A DNA stretch of 64,000 nt from Epiperipatus broadwayi (lineage: Eukaryota > Onychophora > Udeonychophora > Euonychophora > Peripatidae). The translations under genes were made by a program, and so were the position numbers. The notes under the pieces were generated by a model. It was not told where the DNA came from. It did no database searches and saw nothing but the letters and a program-made list of their open reading frames with translations. Shown here in pieces: positions 1-9,905 of the stretch. Location of the stretch: contig JAQFVV010012405.1 of the NCBI GenBank assembly GCA_028023455.1, forward strand, positions 9,069,923 through 9,133,922, written 5' to 3'. Each line of letters starts with the position of its first letter. The first letter of the stretch is position 1.

Positions 1-368
1 TTGTATTGTTTTATGGTTTTGCATTTTTATTTTTGCTAGTATAGTGTTAGACAGTTTTGGTTGTTATATATATATGTACGTACCATATGCAAGTGTTTTA
101 ATTATCAAAATGTAAATAAGATAACTTTGAGAAACAATTTAAAGATAACCAATGGAATTAAAAAAAAAAAACTAATCAGAGGTCATATAAATTTAGGATT
201 ATAACTTAGAACAACAAGCCATCGCTAACCCAGGTTATATCTGTAAAGACTTGTAAAGAACTTAGAGAGACACAATACACAGAATCCTCAGAAATATCAA
301 TGTCAACACATGTATATGAAAGTATTAATGTAACCTGCTCTTCTAGTCTGAATAGAGTTCCTTTTTAA
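1..368. other. AT-rich sequence, nothing recognised
   Basis: I see no gene, RNA or repeat family here apart from short A runs. The stretch ends where the trinucleotide array begins. Confidence 0.6.
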
Positions 369-428
369 AACATCACCACCACCACCACCAACACCACCAC
401 CACCATCATCATCATCATTATCATCATC

Positions 429-468
<40 letters not shown>
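369..468. repeat. Compound microsatellite (CAC)n-(ATC)n-(AAT)n
   Basis: A trinucleotide array passes from CAC to ATC to AAT units. Each step is a single-base change (C to T, then C to A), which suggests one array that diverged by unit homogenisation. Confidence 0.95.
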
Positions 469-470
<2 letters not shown>

Positions 471-1254
471 TTATTGAGCACACAGAGAGCATATGTAAAT
501 AGTTTAAACAGGCTTTAGCCTGTACTCAATGCACTTTAAAATTCGCAATAATCAAGCATAGTAGTAGTTTGTTTATTTATACATTTTATTTTTTACATAC
601 AACGAAATATTTTACAAATTCATCATTTTTCCTATCGTCTTTGTCAATGTATGAAACGTAGAGTAAATTAGTATACACTATTTTAAATATATAATTATAA
701 AACACATACTTAAGTATAAGTAACATATTCAAAACATAACAAAGCTCACTTAAATATATATAATAAAATTGGTTAATCAAACTGCACACAAACGTACACG
801 AAAATATTAATAAATAAAATATTTTTTAAATGCGTGCAAATAAGATTTGGAGAATGAATTTATAAACAATACAGCCTAAAATATAAAACTAGAAAATAAA
901 CAAGATATAAATTATTTATAATTTATTAAATATAAATATATGAAAAACATTATATAAATGTACAAAAACATTACATAAATATAATAAAGACAAGTATTAA
1001 TGTCCACATACGCGCACACGCATACAAAGCCAAATATTTAATAAATGTGTTAACAATTTTAAATCCACTTTTATTTATTCCGCCATCTTGTCATTAACCA
1101 ACAATTTTTTTCATTACTGATAAACAAAAATAATCATTGCTCGGAAGTTTATTTATTAAGAGTTCAAGCGTCGAAAATGACAGAACAGAACCCATGGATC
1201 TAAAGTTCCAGAGGCTGTCACTCTACCATCTGCATTATACTACGGAATTATTTA
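469..1254. other. AT-rich sequence, nothing recognised
   Basis: Very A+T-rich, with short TATA-like runs. I see no coding or repeat-family signature. Confidence 0.5.
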
Positions 1255-1343
1255 TTGTAACATTATTGCTAGTACCAGAAGTGACCAGAAGCCGCGATCG
1301 ACGGAGCTTGAAACCGTCTCTTTATCGCTGCGCCAAACCATAA
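1255..1343 (-). mobile_element. SINE-like fragment, family B, copy 1
   Basis: On the minus strand this segment starts with ATGGTTTGGCGCAGCG and continues with GGTTTCAAGCTCC, then a CTTCTGGTCACTTCTGG block. The same three blocks in the same order recur on the plus strand at 55332-55406. The first block resembles a Pol III A box (TGGCGCAGYGGT) and the second a B box (GGTTCAANTCC). The spacing between them is shorter than in a tRNA, so the tRNA origin is an inference. CpG-rich bases here contrast with the flanks. Confidence 0.5.
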
Positions 1344-2799
1344 TAATAATACATTAAGAATAATACTTTATAAAAAAAATAGTTCACTTTTACATATTTT
1401 TATTTGTCATTTTAATTAAAGATTTTGTATAATTGAAATTTTTTACTTTATAAATTAAATTATTTTAATTGATATTATAATAAAAATTAAAAAATGTTAA
1501 AAAGACATATATTTTTAAATAGGTTTACATTTAATTTTTCAAAAACAAATTAGAATCAAATATTTACATTACAATGATATTTGTTATGTACAATTTTGAT
1601 AAAATATATTTTTAGAAAGCAAAGATGTTTTGATGTCAATACAAGTTGCTAGAATTACAATTTCAACTTAAAAAGAACTAATGTATTTACTATTTATTTC
1701 TAACGTTATTTTAATGATTCTTTTGATAAAAGCTTTTTTTAAAATTTACTATTGTGATGTCTTTGAATAAGAAGTAATATTTATATTTACATAATGATGA
1801 CAGATTTTAGCATAAACAACTTCTCAATATTGTGAAAATATTCGAATTTGTTCTATATATATATATCAATCATCATTGTAAGTTATTGCAAAAGAGTATG
1901 CCCATGCTGTTTTCAGAAGAGTAAAGAGTACGTGTAGAGAAAGATGGTCAAAAAGTTGAAAAAGAGTTTTACAAAATCGGTATAAACCTGAGTGCATGAA
2001 TTTCTTAATGAACCACAGTTAAGCTCAAACCCACTTGCTGCTTCTTTACTTTGTTTATGTGTAAGCTGTTTTTCAACTTTTCTGCTGTAAGCTTTTTTCC
2101 GAAATTTCAACATCTTATTCAATTATAGCTTTCCATCATTTTCTAATCTCAGCCATACCCTTCCAATAAAAACACTCAATATTATTTCTTTTACAAAATC
2201 TTTATTCCATTTAAAAGTCAACTCTCTTACAAAAACAATGATCAAATTCACTCTGAAATACTATTTTGAGGAAGTTTGTTACTTTTGACTGCTTTTCATA
2301 TCCACTTCAATAAACAAGTGCCTTACAAAGTTGAACGTACTAATTGACGTCATAATCGTAGGATAGAATGATGCACCTTTAAGTGACATTTCCTCTCAAT
2401 ATAGATTTTATTACGTAGAAGCTAGACACTTTATTTCTATACTATAAATATGTGAAAACAACAGCCACTAATTTAATTAAGTGATTATAACCTTTTAATT
2501 ATAGTAACAACATATTAAAATCAATGCCGTACTTCAACATTCGGAACCATTATTTCTACCTAAAAAAATCATCAAGTTATTTAAATAGAACATTGTCAAC
2601 TGAGGAATTACATTCAGACTAAAAGCTACTGAAATTTTTTTTTCCATTGCCAGCTGACATATACCTAAGTTTTATTTAACATTAATAGCTGAACTAAATT
2701 TTTTATATTCTGCATAGATGCCATCATCATTGAATTGAACAAGGTAACATATTATCAACATTACTAAAAATCTAGAAACTATAAAAAATGAAACTATTA
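1344..2799. other. AT-rich sequence, nothing recognised
   Basis: A minus-strand frame at 1913-2122 is open but shows no recognisable domain, and its composition follows the flanks. I do not call it a gene. Confidence 0.5.
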
Positions 2800-3030
2800 A
2801 TATAGGGTATATGAGCACAGACTTTCACATGACCCACCACTCTCTACTCTATCTAATAACACTGATACACTCAAGCACATATATGCTGAAAAGATAAATA
2901 ATCACCAATATTCGTATTTCATGCTAAACCAGCAATCATCAGTTGGTCCAGATTATCATCTCCCACACATATATACTATAAGTGCTCAGATATATATTAA
3001 GATAGACAATCTTCATACTTTAATGTAACT
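2800..3030 (-). mobile_element. Hammerhead retroelement, family M, copy 1 (partial)
   Basis: Non-autonomous repeat shared with 7320-7620, 7880-8200, 28394-28827, 35885-36421, 42430-43041 and 45132-45690. It is oriented here by the sense of its ribozyme. Shared anchors, read on the plus strand, are GACTTTCAC, AAAAGATAAATAATC, and the inverted ribozyme core CATCAGTTGGTCCAG, followed by a segment ending near TACTTTAATGTAAC. This copy lacks the distal half seen in copies 5-7. It has no coding capacity. Confidence 0.8.
2898..2956 (-). ncRNA. Hammerhead ribozyme (type I), M copy 1
   Basis: A self-cleaving RNA motif. On the minus strand the order is: outer stem I ATAATC, internal-loop TGG, inner stem I ACCAA, core CTGATGA, stem II TTGCT/AGCAT with loop GGTTT, GAAA, a minimal stem III, cleavage triplet ATA, then TTGGT and GATTAT closing stem I. 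Stem I pairs perfectly (5 + 6 bp). Stem II has a terminal T-T mismatch, and stem III keeps two of three pairs. Predicted cleavage is between 2909 and 2908. Both catalytic core boxes are intact. Activity is not shown by the sequence alone. Confidence 0.72.
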
Positions 3031-4177
3031 TGTAATAAGTTCAAATTAAAAATAATACCAATAAAGCTTTTGATATCTATTTCTTGAAACTGCCTATAAT
3101 CAGTTTCAAAAACTACTCTCATAAAAATTGAAAATAAAGTAAACCACTTTTTTTTTGGTAACCATTAATTGCTATAAAAGATTTATTGAAGCTTTTACGT
3201 TATAGCTAGTAAAGTATGGATCTATATATTCTCAAGTATAAAAAAAGACTGCTTCTATAAAATATATACTACTCAGTTTTTGGATATATTAGTAAATAGT
3301 TCTAAAAAAGAAAAAAAAAAAAATTTCAGAAAAAGTATAAATAAGTAGAAAATGTATATTTTTGGATAGTTTTTATTTATATAATAATATTTATATAAAA
3401 AATTAAACATTAATATATAGGTATGTGTCTTCCTTTTTAAATTATGGGTAAGGTATAATGTAAGTTTAAATTATCAGGCTCTAGATTAAAATTTGTTGGA
3501 TATTGTAATCAAACTATTATCTATGCTCATAGGTGTCTTCAGATATCAGATAAAATCACTTTCAGATGGAGGAGTTAACTGTAAATAGCCATATCTATCC
3601 AATAATACCTCTTACTATTTGTAGAATAAAGTGATTCACCAAAGTGTTTCCACACAGATTTTTTATATTTTTTTACAATCCTTTGCCTTTTCAGTTAATG
3701 TAAGATTTATTTAACAAGAATTTGTCTTTCAAGACTTTTCCTTAACTTACTATGATAATGGGATTGTGTAGTTAAGCAATTATATTTTCATCCTTCAACT
3801 AGGCTACAGCTATTCTGATTACAGTTGTTATTTTCATTCTCATTTTTATTTGTTTTTATCTTTCTAACTTTGTTTTCTATTTATTTTGGAATTGGAATGA
3901 CTATACGAAGTAGTTACTATTAGTGATAATGAGATTAAACTAAATAGTAAAAAAGCTACTGATGATTTACAGTTTATTACTAGATTAATAACAAGGATTA
4001 TTGATTCAGTAGAGTCCACAATTTGGAATAATTTTTTTTACTAATTTTGCTATTATTAATATTATTAAAAGCATTATCTAAAGATAAATGAAAAATTTAA
4101 ACAAATATATAATTCAGTTTTTTAATTAAATACATTAATTTGTTATATATCAAATTTAAAAGTAAACAGATAATATT
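3031..4177. other. AT-rich sequence, nothing recognised
   Basis: Poly-A runs and AT-rich sequence only. No frame, RNA or repeat family was identified. Confidence 0.5.
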
Positions 4178-4453
4178 ATAATAACGTGAAAGCTAAACAC
4201 CTTCAAACAGATACGCTTTAAACATGCTTACGTGACAGCCAATCAGATGGAATAATGACATCACATGGGACTCTCAATTCTAAAACACAAGCCAGAACTA
4301 TTAGAAAAAGATGGGACCCATCTTAATCTTTATCTTTTTCTAATAGTTCTGGCTTGTGTTTTAGAATTGAGAGTCCCATGTGATGTCATTATTCCATCTG
4401 ATTGGCTGTCACATAAGCATCTGTTTGAAGGTGTTTAGCTTTCACGTTATTAT
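4178..4453. mobile_element. Long fold-back (palindromic) element
   Basis: The left arm starts ATAATAACGTGAAAGC and the right arm ends with its complement GCTTTCACGTTATTAT. The arms are nearly identical for about 130 bp each and meet around 4315-4325 at a short loop. Only a few mismatches separate them (for example ACGCTTTAAACATG against ACATAAGCATC), so the inversion is fairly young. There is no coding capacity. Inside the arm the string ACAAGCCAGAAC resembles part of the family N ribozyme (ACAAGCCAGAAAC), but no CTGATGA box is present, so I do not call a ribozyme. Confidence 0.85.
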
Positions 4454-4789
4454 TATTAATTTGTTATGTAATATATCATCATCATCATCAACAGTCATTA
4501 ATAAAGGGGGGGGTTATACAATAATAATGAAATAGTTAATTGCGCAGGCAGACGTTAGAGTACTAAAATTGGCAGGCTAAGGTTTTATTTAGGAATCTTT
4601 AATCCCTGAGTTTGTCAATTTACCTTTTCTCAAACCATAGAAGGTTATATATTTAAATAAATGAACGATATAATATAAAATAAAATATCTTTTTATAGCA
4701 GCAATAATATACATAATAATAATCATACACAAAAAAGTTCTTTTCTCCAAATATTAATTTTTGCCCTATGCACTGTAATTTCTCATTAT
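4454..4789. other. Short (ATC)n and G/C runs in AT-rich sequence
   Basis: Contains a short ATC repeat near 4478 and a G8 run near 4506. Nothing else was recognised. Confidence 0.5.
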
Positions 4790-5501
4790 TCGGCATCAAG
4801 AATCTCTCAGTCATTATGCCCAGAGAAATCTGTTAGCCACTTTACCTTCCCTTTCCATTCCCTGCCCTAAGTTTGCCCCATATTCTTCTCTATCTCATTT
4901 CCACAACATAATCATTGTCAACTCCACAGCCTTTATATCTAAACCCCCCTTATTTTTTCCCAAACTCAGCATAAAAACCAAGAAGCCACTTTCTGTATAA
5001 TCACTTTGCTTATATTTATTCTTCCACAACTTCATTATTTTTACCCTTTCTGCTTTCAGGCATTTACATTCAATTAACAGATGCCTAATATTTTCTATGC
5101 CCTTCTTACACAACTTGCTGACTAAATCATCCACATTTTTCCATTTATGTGTATATTTTCTTGTTGCTAAAGATCCTGTTCAAACCTTAAACATTAAACT
5201 ACTTTTCTTGCTATTATTATAAATTATCTTGCACCCAATATTCTGTTTATTTCTATATATATTTAAACTCTATTTACTCTCCATACTAGTTCTCCATTTC
5301 TCCAACTCCCTATTCTTTATTAATGCATTTATTCTTCTATCCCATTCATTGCCTCTATAACATTCAACAATTCTCCTAACATAATCATCCATCTTTTGTA
5401 TAAGTATACTGACATAAATTTTTTATTCAAATCTTCTGCATACCATAGTACCTTTCTCACCCATCTTGTTGGCTGCCCTTTACTCATAACCCAATTAAAT
5501 A
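4790..5501 (-). mobile_element. 5'-truncated LINE, family C, copy 2
   Basis: Minus-strand copy of the 3' end of the non-LTR retrotransposon at 21893-23845. The two align without interruption from AATCTCTCAG (4799 / 21947) to the point where identity stops near 5501 / 22649. The frame at 4895-5134 gives the C-terminal zinc-knuckle region (LVSKLCKKGIENIRHLLIEC), in which the first cysteine of the C-x2-C-x8-H-x4-C motif is now serine. The frame at 5329-5559 covers the region before it. Several stops separate the frames, so the copy is dead. The reverse transcriptase domain is absent, as expected from incomplete reverse transcription. Confidence 0.88.
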
Positions 5502-5817
5502 GATCTACATTGCATACATAGCAATATCTATCTTTTTTAAAAATAAACACAATGCTCATGCAGAGTAAGATTCAAGAGCTAAAGTATATAATTAATACCC
5601 TATCTGAGGAAAGCAAAAAAAGAATTGCTCAGTAAGATTATAAGTAGAATGGTCTCAAGCAAACCAAGCCATATGATTTATTATTATTTTCATTAGAATA
5701 AATAAATATTAACTAATCAAATTAGCCATTTTCTTATCTTTCTTAGACTTCTATTTTTATGAATAGTTTAATAATATTAATAATAAATATGGTTTTATGA
5801 TACTTTGGTATTATAAC
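5502..5817. other. AT-rich sequence, nothing recognised
   Basis: Lies between the LINE fragment and the next fold-back element. No signature was found. Confidence 0.5.
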
Positions 5818-6023
5818 TGCAACATGGAGCATGTATTAGACCTACTGCATCTGTTCACATTCATATCAATTCACGGGTAACTTTGTAATGTTGGGATCTG
5901 ACCAAAATAATATGTACATGGACACGGGTCTTGTACTGGTATTTTGGCAAGATTTAAAAAGTTATTAGAGGTTGATACAAATGTGAACAGGCACAGTAGA
6001 TCTAATACATGATTCATGTTGCA
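5818..6023. mobile_element. Fold-back element with about 52-bp inverted arms
   Basis: The left arm, 5818-5869, starts CTGCAACATGGAGCATG. The right arm, 5972-6023, is its complement with scattered mismatches. About 100 bp of spacer separates them and contains the string CACGGGT twice. No coding capacity, no clear target duplication and no hammerhead core. Confidence 0.75.
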
Positions 6024-6122
6024 GAACTAAAAATAAATAAAAGTAAAAGCATAATATATGTATTATTTTCAATAAGAAATTTATAATTTTAAACAAGATA
6101 TTCAAATATGTATGACTTGGAT

Positions 6123-6490
6123 ACTAACAACTTTTAAGAATATTTGAAATAAAAAAAAAAGATTTGTGATCTCAAAAAAAAAAAAGTGATTTGCGATCTT
6201 AATGAAATGACAGCATTGTAAAAAAATTGTTAGTTTAAATACTAAACAAACAATACATGATTTTAATTTTTAAATAATATTTATAAAAATATATTAACTA
6301 TATGTACAACTTTCACACTAACAACTTTTAAGAACAACATTCTCAATCAAAAAAAAAAAAAGGGATTTGCAATCTTAATGAAATGACACAATTATACAAA
6401 AAAAAAAAATGTTACTAAACAAACAGTAAATGATTTTGATTTTTAAATAATATTTATAAAAACACATTAAGTTTATTCATACAATATTTA
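6123..6490. repeat. Tandem duplication, period about 194 bp
   Basis: ACTAACAACTTTTAAGAA begins at 6123 and again at 6317. Downstream matches (GATTTGCGATCTTAATG / GATTTGCAATCTTAATG, then TTTAAATAATATTTATAAAAA) keep the same spacing. Poly-A tracts of different length interrupt both units. Confidence 0.75.
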
Positions 6491-6589
6491 CTGTGTAATA
6501 TATAACAGGAATTGTAGCCTTGAAACAAAAAAATTAATATTACCACAGAAAATAGAGATTTTAACTAAAATTTTTTCCTACAAAAAATG

Positions 6590-6990
6590 TAGCACATGAT
6601 TGCAAAGTATGCTGGGATTTTTAACAGAAATGCTAATAAAATTTTTTTTAAATAAACAAATTAAAACAAAAACAAATACATATTATAATGGAACAAAAAC
6701 AATACACACACAAAAAAATACATATTAATTATGTGATTGAAAATGTCAAAATAATACAAAAAAAATCGGATAGCGTTGATAAATAAAAACACGTTTCCAC
6801 ATGGACTGAGATTTTCAACAGAAATACTGATAAATGCATTTTTTTTGTTATAAACAAATTAACCCCCCCCCCCAAAAAAAAAAAAATGGAACAAAAACCA
6901 CACACAAGAATATACATATTAATTATGAGACTGAAAATGTCGAAGTATTATAAAAAAGATCGCGTTGATAAAGAAAAACATGTTTCTGCA
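6590..6990. repeat. Second tandem duplication, period about 190-198 bp
   Basis: ATGGAACAAAAACMAYACACAC starts at 6688 and 6886. AACAGAAATRCTRATAAA occurs near 6612 and 6814. GATMGCGTTGATAAAKAAAAAC occurs at about 6769 and 6957. A C11 run next to an A13 run lies at 6862-6886. The period is close to that of the neighbouring duplication, but I cannot align the two families confidently. Confidence 0.7.
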
Positions 6991-7319
6991 AATATACTCG
7001 CAGGGTTTATTTCCTTTCAATTAGATGTCATCGTGACATTATACATTTATTGTAGGTGTGAAAAGGCCTCCTATCTCCACTACATTGCAGATTAAATACC
7101 AAAGTACCAGTTTTATTTATTTATATATAATTTGATCAATGGTCATGTGGCAGACTCTGTAGCTCAAGGTTTACAGATCATAGCCCAGCTTTGTCACTCC
7201 TGATGCTTGAACTCTTTGTAAACTCAGCCCAGTTCGGTTTCTGGTGCTTGCACTTCTTAACTACACCCAAACAACAAGTCTTTTAATTAACTATTCTCCC
7301 AGTATACTGAATGTTTATA
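6991..7319. other. Unclassified, slightly GC-richer segment
   Basis: At 7150-7260 a GC-richer piece has an internal imperfect duplication around CAGCCCAGTT. Part of it (GTAGCTCAGCTTTGTC) recurs near 7620, on the other side of M copy 2. Nothing here is identified as a gene. Confidence 0.4.
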
Positions 7320-7620
7320 GTAGTAAATGGAGGGATTTGAACTTAGGTTTTTCAATCTATATTAATCCTTCACTCCATCTCAAACAAACCAATACACATG
7401 ATCATATACATGAAAAAGATAAATCATCCCCAATATACATATTTCATGCAAAAACATCATTCATTAATTGTATATATGTGTGAGAGATTATGATCTGGCC
7501 CAACCAATGCATGCTGGTTCTGCAAGAATATTTTTTATGTGTTTGTGGTCATGTGTATCGGTTGTTTGAGATGGAATGGAGGATGAATATAGACTGAAAA
7601 TTCTCAAGATCTTTGAATCG
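7320..7620. mobile_element. Family M hammerhead element, copy 2 (inverted dimer, decayed)
   Basis: Two family M head halves face each other. The left half carries GATAAATCATCCCCAATATAC and the inverted GAAATATG block. The right half carries ATGATCTGGCCCAACC and ends in a mirrored head (GACTGAAAATTC). The ribozyme cores in both halves are degraded: CTGATGA is lost on the left and CCAATGC stands in its place on the right. This is the oldest-looking M copy. Confidence 0.7.
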
Positions 7621-7879
7621 TAGCTCAGCTTTGTCCCTTTCAGTTCTCGGACTTCTTACGATCTCCTCCGAGCAATAAACTAATCCATATTTTTTTAAGT
7701 AGTCATACGCTCTTATTTTATGAGGCAATAATTTTAATCGATTTAAATTGTAATAAATTGAAATAAAATATTATTATTAATATTACTTTATTGTTTAACA
7801 GCTGTGAGTTGTTAAAATTTCATCAAGGTTATAATTTTTATTTTTAATATTTAAATACAAGTTTAGTATATATACTTAA
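7621..7879. other. AT-rich spacer between two M copies
   Basis: No feature beyond the GTAGCTCAGC string shared with the 7150 segment. Confidence 0.5.
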
Positions 7880-8200
7880 GTAAGATGTAATTAGAAAGAA
7901 TTTGAACCCAGACTTTCAAGCTCCCTTCAGTCATCCACTTCATCTTATACAACCGGTACACATGACCACTTACATATCAAAAAGATAAGTATTTGTACTG
8001 AACCAGCAGTCATCGGTTGGCCCAAATGTGTGTTGGATGATGATCCGGACCAGCTGATGAGTGCTGATCCAGCACAAAATTGCGATTATTGGAGATATCT
8101 TTTTCACATGTATGTGGTCATATGTATCGGTTGTATAAAGATAAAGTGGATGAATGAAGAGAACTTAAAAATCTGGATTCAAATCCTCTCTAATTTTTAT
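7880..8200. mobile_element. Family M hammerhead element, copy 3 (inverted dimer)
   Basis: The left arm begins AGATGTAATTAGAAAGAATTT then GAACCCAGACTTTCA. The right arm ends with the mirrored head TCTGGATTCAAATCC. The two arms each span about 150 bp and meet near 8036. Each arm holds a ribozyme remnant. The 114-codon plus-strand frame starting at 8030 is a chance frame across this repeat and its flank. Confidence 0.8.
8040..8099 (+). ncRNA. Hammerhead ribozyme remnant, M copy 3 right arm
   Basis: Order: ATGATC, CGG, ACCAG, CTGATGA (8054-8060), GTGCT-GATCC-AGCAC, AAAA, TTGCGATTA, TTGGA, GATAT. Stem II pairs perfectly over 5 bp. The first G of the GAAA box is A, which removes an invariant core base, so this copy should not cleave. 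The left arm has CCGATGA in place of CTGATGA. Confidence 0.6.
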
Positions 8201-8984
8201 TTTTATATAAAAAAAATTAGATTATTATGTCCAGAGATTAATATTTTTACCAGATTTTATTTTTTAAAAATAAAGTATATTGCAATTTTAAAAACTGTCG
8301 TTTCTACTTTTAAGATGAAAGACAGCAGGTACTTATTTTTAAACATGAATTTCTCATCTTATTACCAGCTTTAGATGAATACATTTAATTTTCAAATAAC
8401 ACAAGAGACAGGAAAAGGAAGTTAGTTCTTGCGTGTTTTATTGAATAGACAGTGTGCCTTTTAAAAAAACAGTTTTTACATTTGTATGGAGTAAAATTAT
8501 TTTAACTCTGTTGATAAGTTTATGCATACATTTTGTCAATTATTTTGAGTAAAAATATTATTCAAACTCAAATTTAGTCATTCCGTGATATTTTGACTCT
8601 TTCCCAGGCCGGGAGCTATTGAAGAAACAGCTTCTACGTACAGTCTAGTTAAATGATTCCATTTTCTAGTCTGTCTTCCCACAATGCTTAATTCTCGTTT
8701 ATATAATTGGTTTTTGTGTCATTAAATTTTCTTTAGACTTACATATTATTTTTATAAATGACTTCGTAATGAAAACAGTAATTTTTATATTAGTGAAAAG
8801 AAATTTTATTGAGACTGTTACTATAGTAACCAAAATTTAATTTAATAAAAACACTTAATATATATATAAAGGATTTCTGTGTTGATTATAATTTGACTTC
8901 ATTAGTTATATTTTCCAATAATTAAAATATCAATCACTTTAAAAATTTAATTATTTATCTAAATAGTACACCACTTTATTGCTA
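8201..8984. other. AT-rich sequence, nothing firm
   Basis: A short GC-richer island at about 8600-8640 (CCCAGGCCGGGAGC) follows a pyrimidine tract and resembles a splice acceptor. There is no supporting open frame, so no exon is called. Confidence 0.4.
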
Positions 8985-9905
8985 GCAATAGAAACGGATA
9001 GCGAAGCTGAATTCAAATTTGATTAACAGTCATTGAAATCCTTTTTTTTTTACTCAAAGCAGATAAAATTTCCTCAGTTAATTAATGAACATAATAATTG
9101 TCGATAAAAGAGCAGCGCAGAATTGTCAAAAATACCTACAAAATTTGACAATGAGCATAAACAGTCAAATCAATTTTAAGTTCACTTTATATTAATTTTT
9201 ACTTTGATTAGTTTGCGCAATTATGCAGCCGAATTTAGAACTTTGGTTAATGAAGCTTTACGTATTTTTGTAAATTTATTAAAAATTATTACAGATTGGA
9301 ATTACAAATTTTAACCCCTTTTAATTAAACAAGTAAATTGATGTTCTGAACAAATTGAATCCTTTGAAACAATAAACTAAGGTTTTATTAAATAAATATA
9401 TTTGTAAGCCCACACGTATACTCGACTGGAATGTCTATTTTGCCTTAATCAATTACGCACGTACATCTTAATCAAGAATAATTGTATTCTGCGCAATTAA
9501 TTTTCTCACTGTAAAATATTTAATTTTAAGTTCTCCAGCAACAATTTTTACAAATTTGTATTCAGTTCGAATGGTTTAGTTAGTAGAGAAAAGCAAATTT
9601 CATTCTAAAAAGACGCGTGCAGATGTTTGCTCGCGAATTAGGCCCATCTATTTTAACCGCATGTCTTAACTTTAGTTTGCACTTGCCGCATATAAAATGT
9701 ATTAATTTGTTTGTATTGCTCAATTCAAAAGAAAACACATAGATATTTATACGTTGGATGATAGGATTTTTATCCTTAAATAGTCTTCAAACCACTACAG
9801 TTCAAAGAAAGCGGAACGGCTATAGCTCTTTTTGGGACTAATAAGTTTTTTTTATCTCCGCGAGTGGATTGTAGACAGGTACGTTAGCCGTTTCATTTTA
9901 AGCAA
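8985..9905. other. Unique CpG-retaining block, possible regulatory or conserved noncoding DNA
   Basis: CpG is rare in most of the window but recurs here (GCGCAG, GCGCAATTATGCAGCCG, CGCACGTACATC, AAGACGCGTGCAG, GCTCGCGAATTAGG, TCTCCGCGAGTGG, ACGTTAGCCG). I see no repeat family, open frame or microsatellite across about 900 bp. This composition fits old unique sequence kept by selection or kept unmethylated. A function is inferred only from composition. Confidence 0.35.

Noticed and set aside
8030-8374. 114-codon plus-strand frame
   Set aside because: Starts inside the ribozyme arm of M copy 3 and runs into AT-rich flank. No motif and not shared by other M copies.
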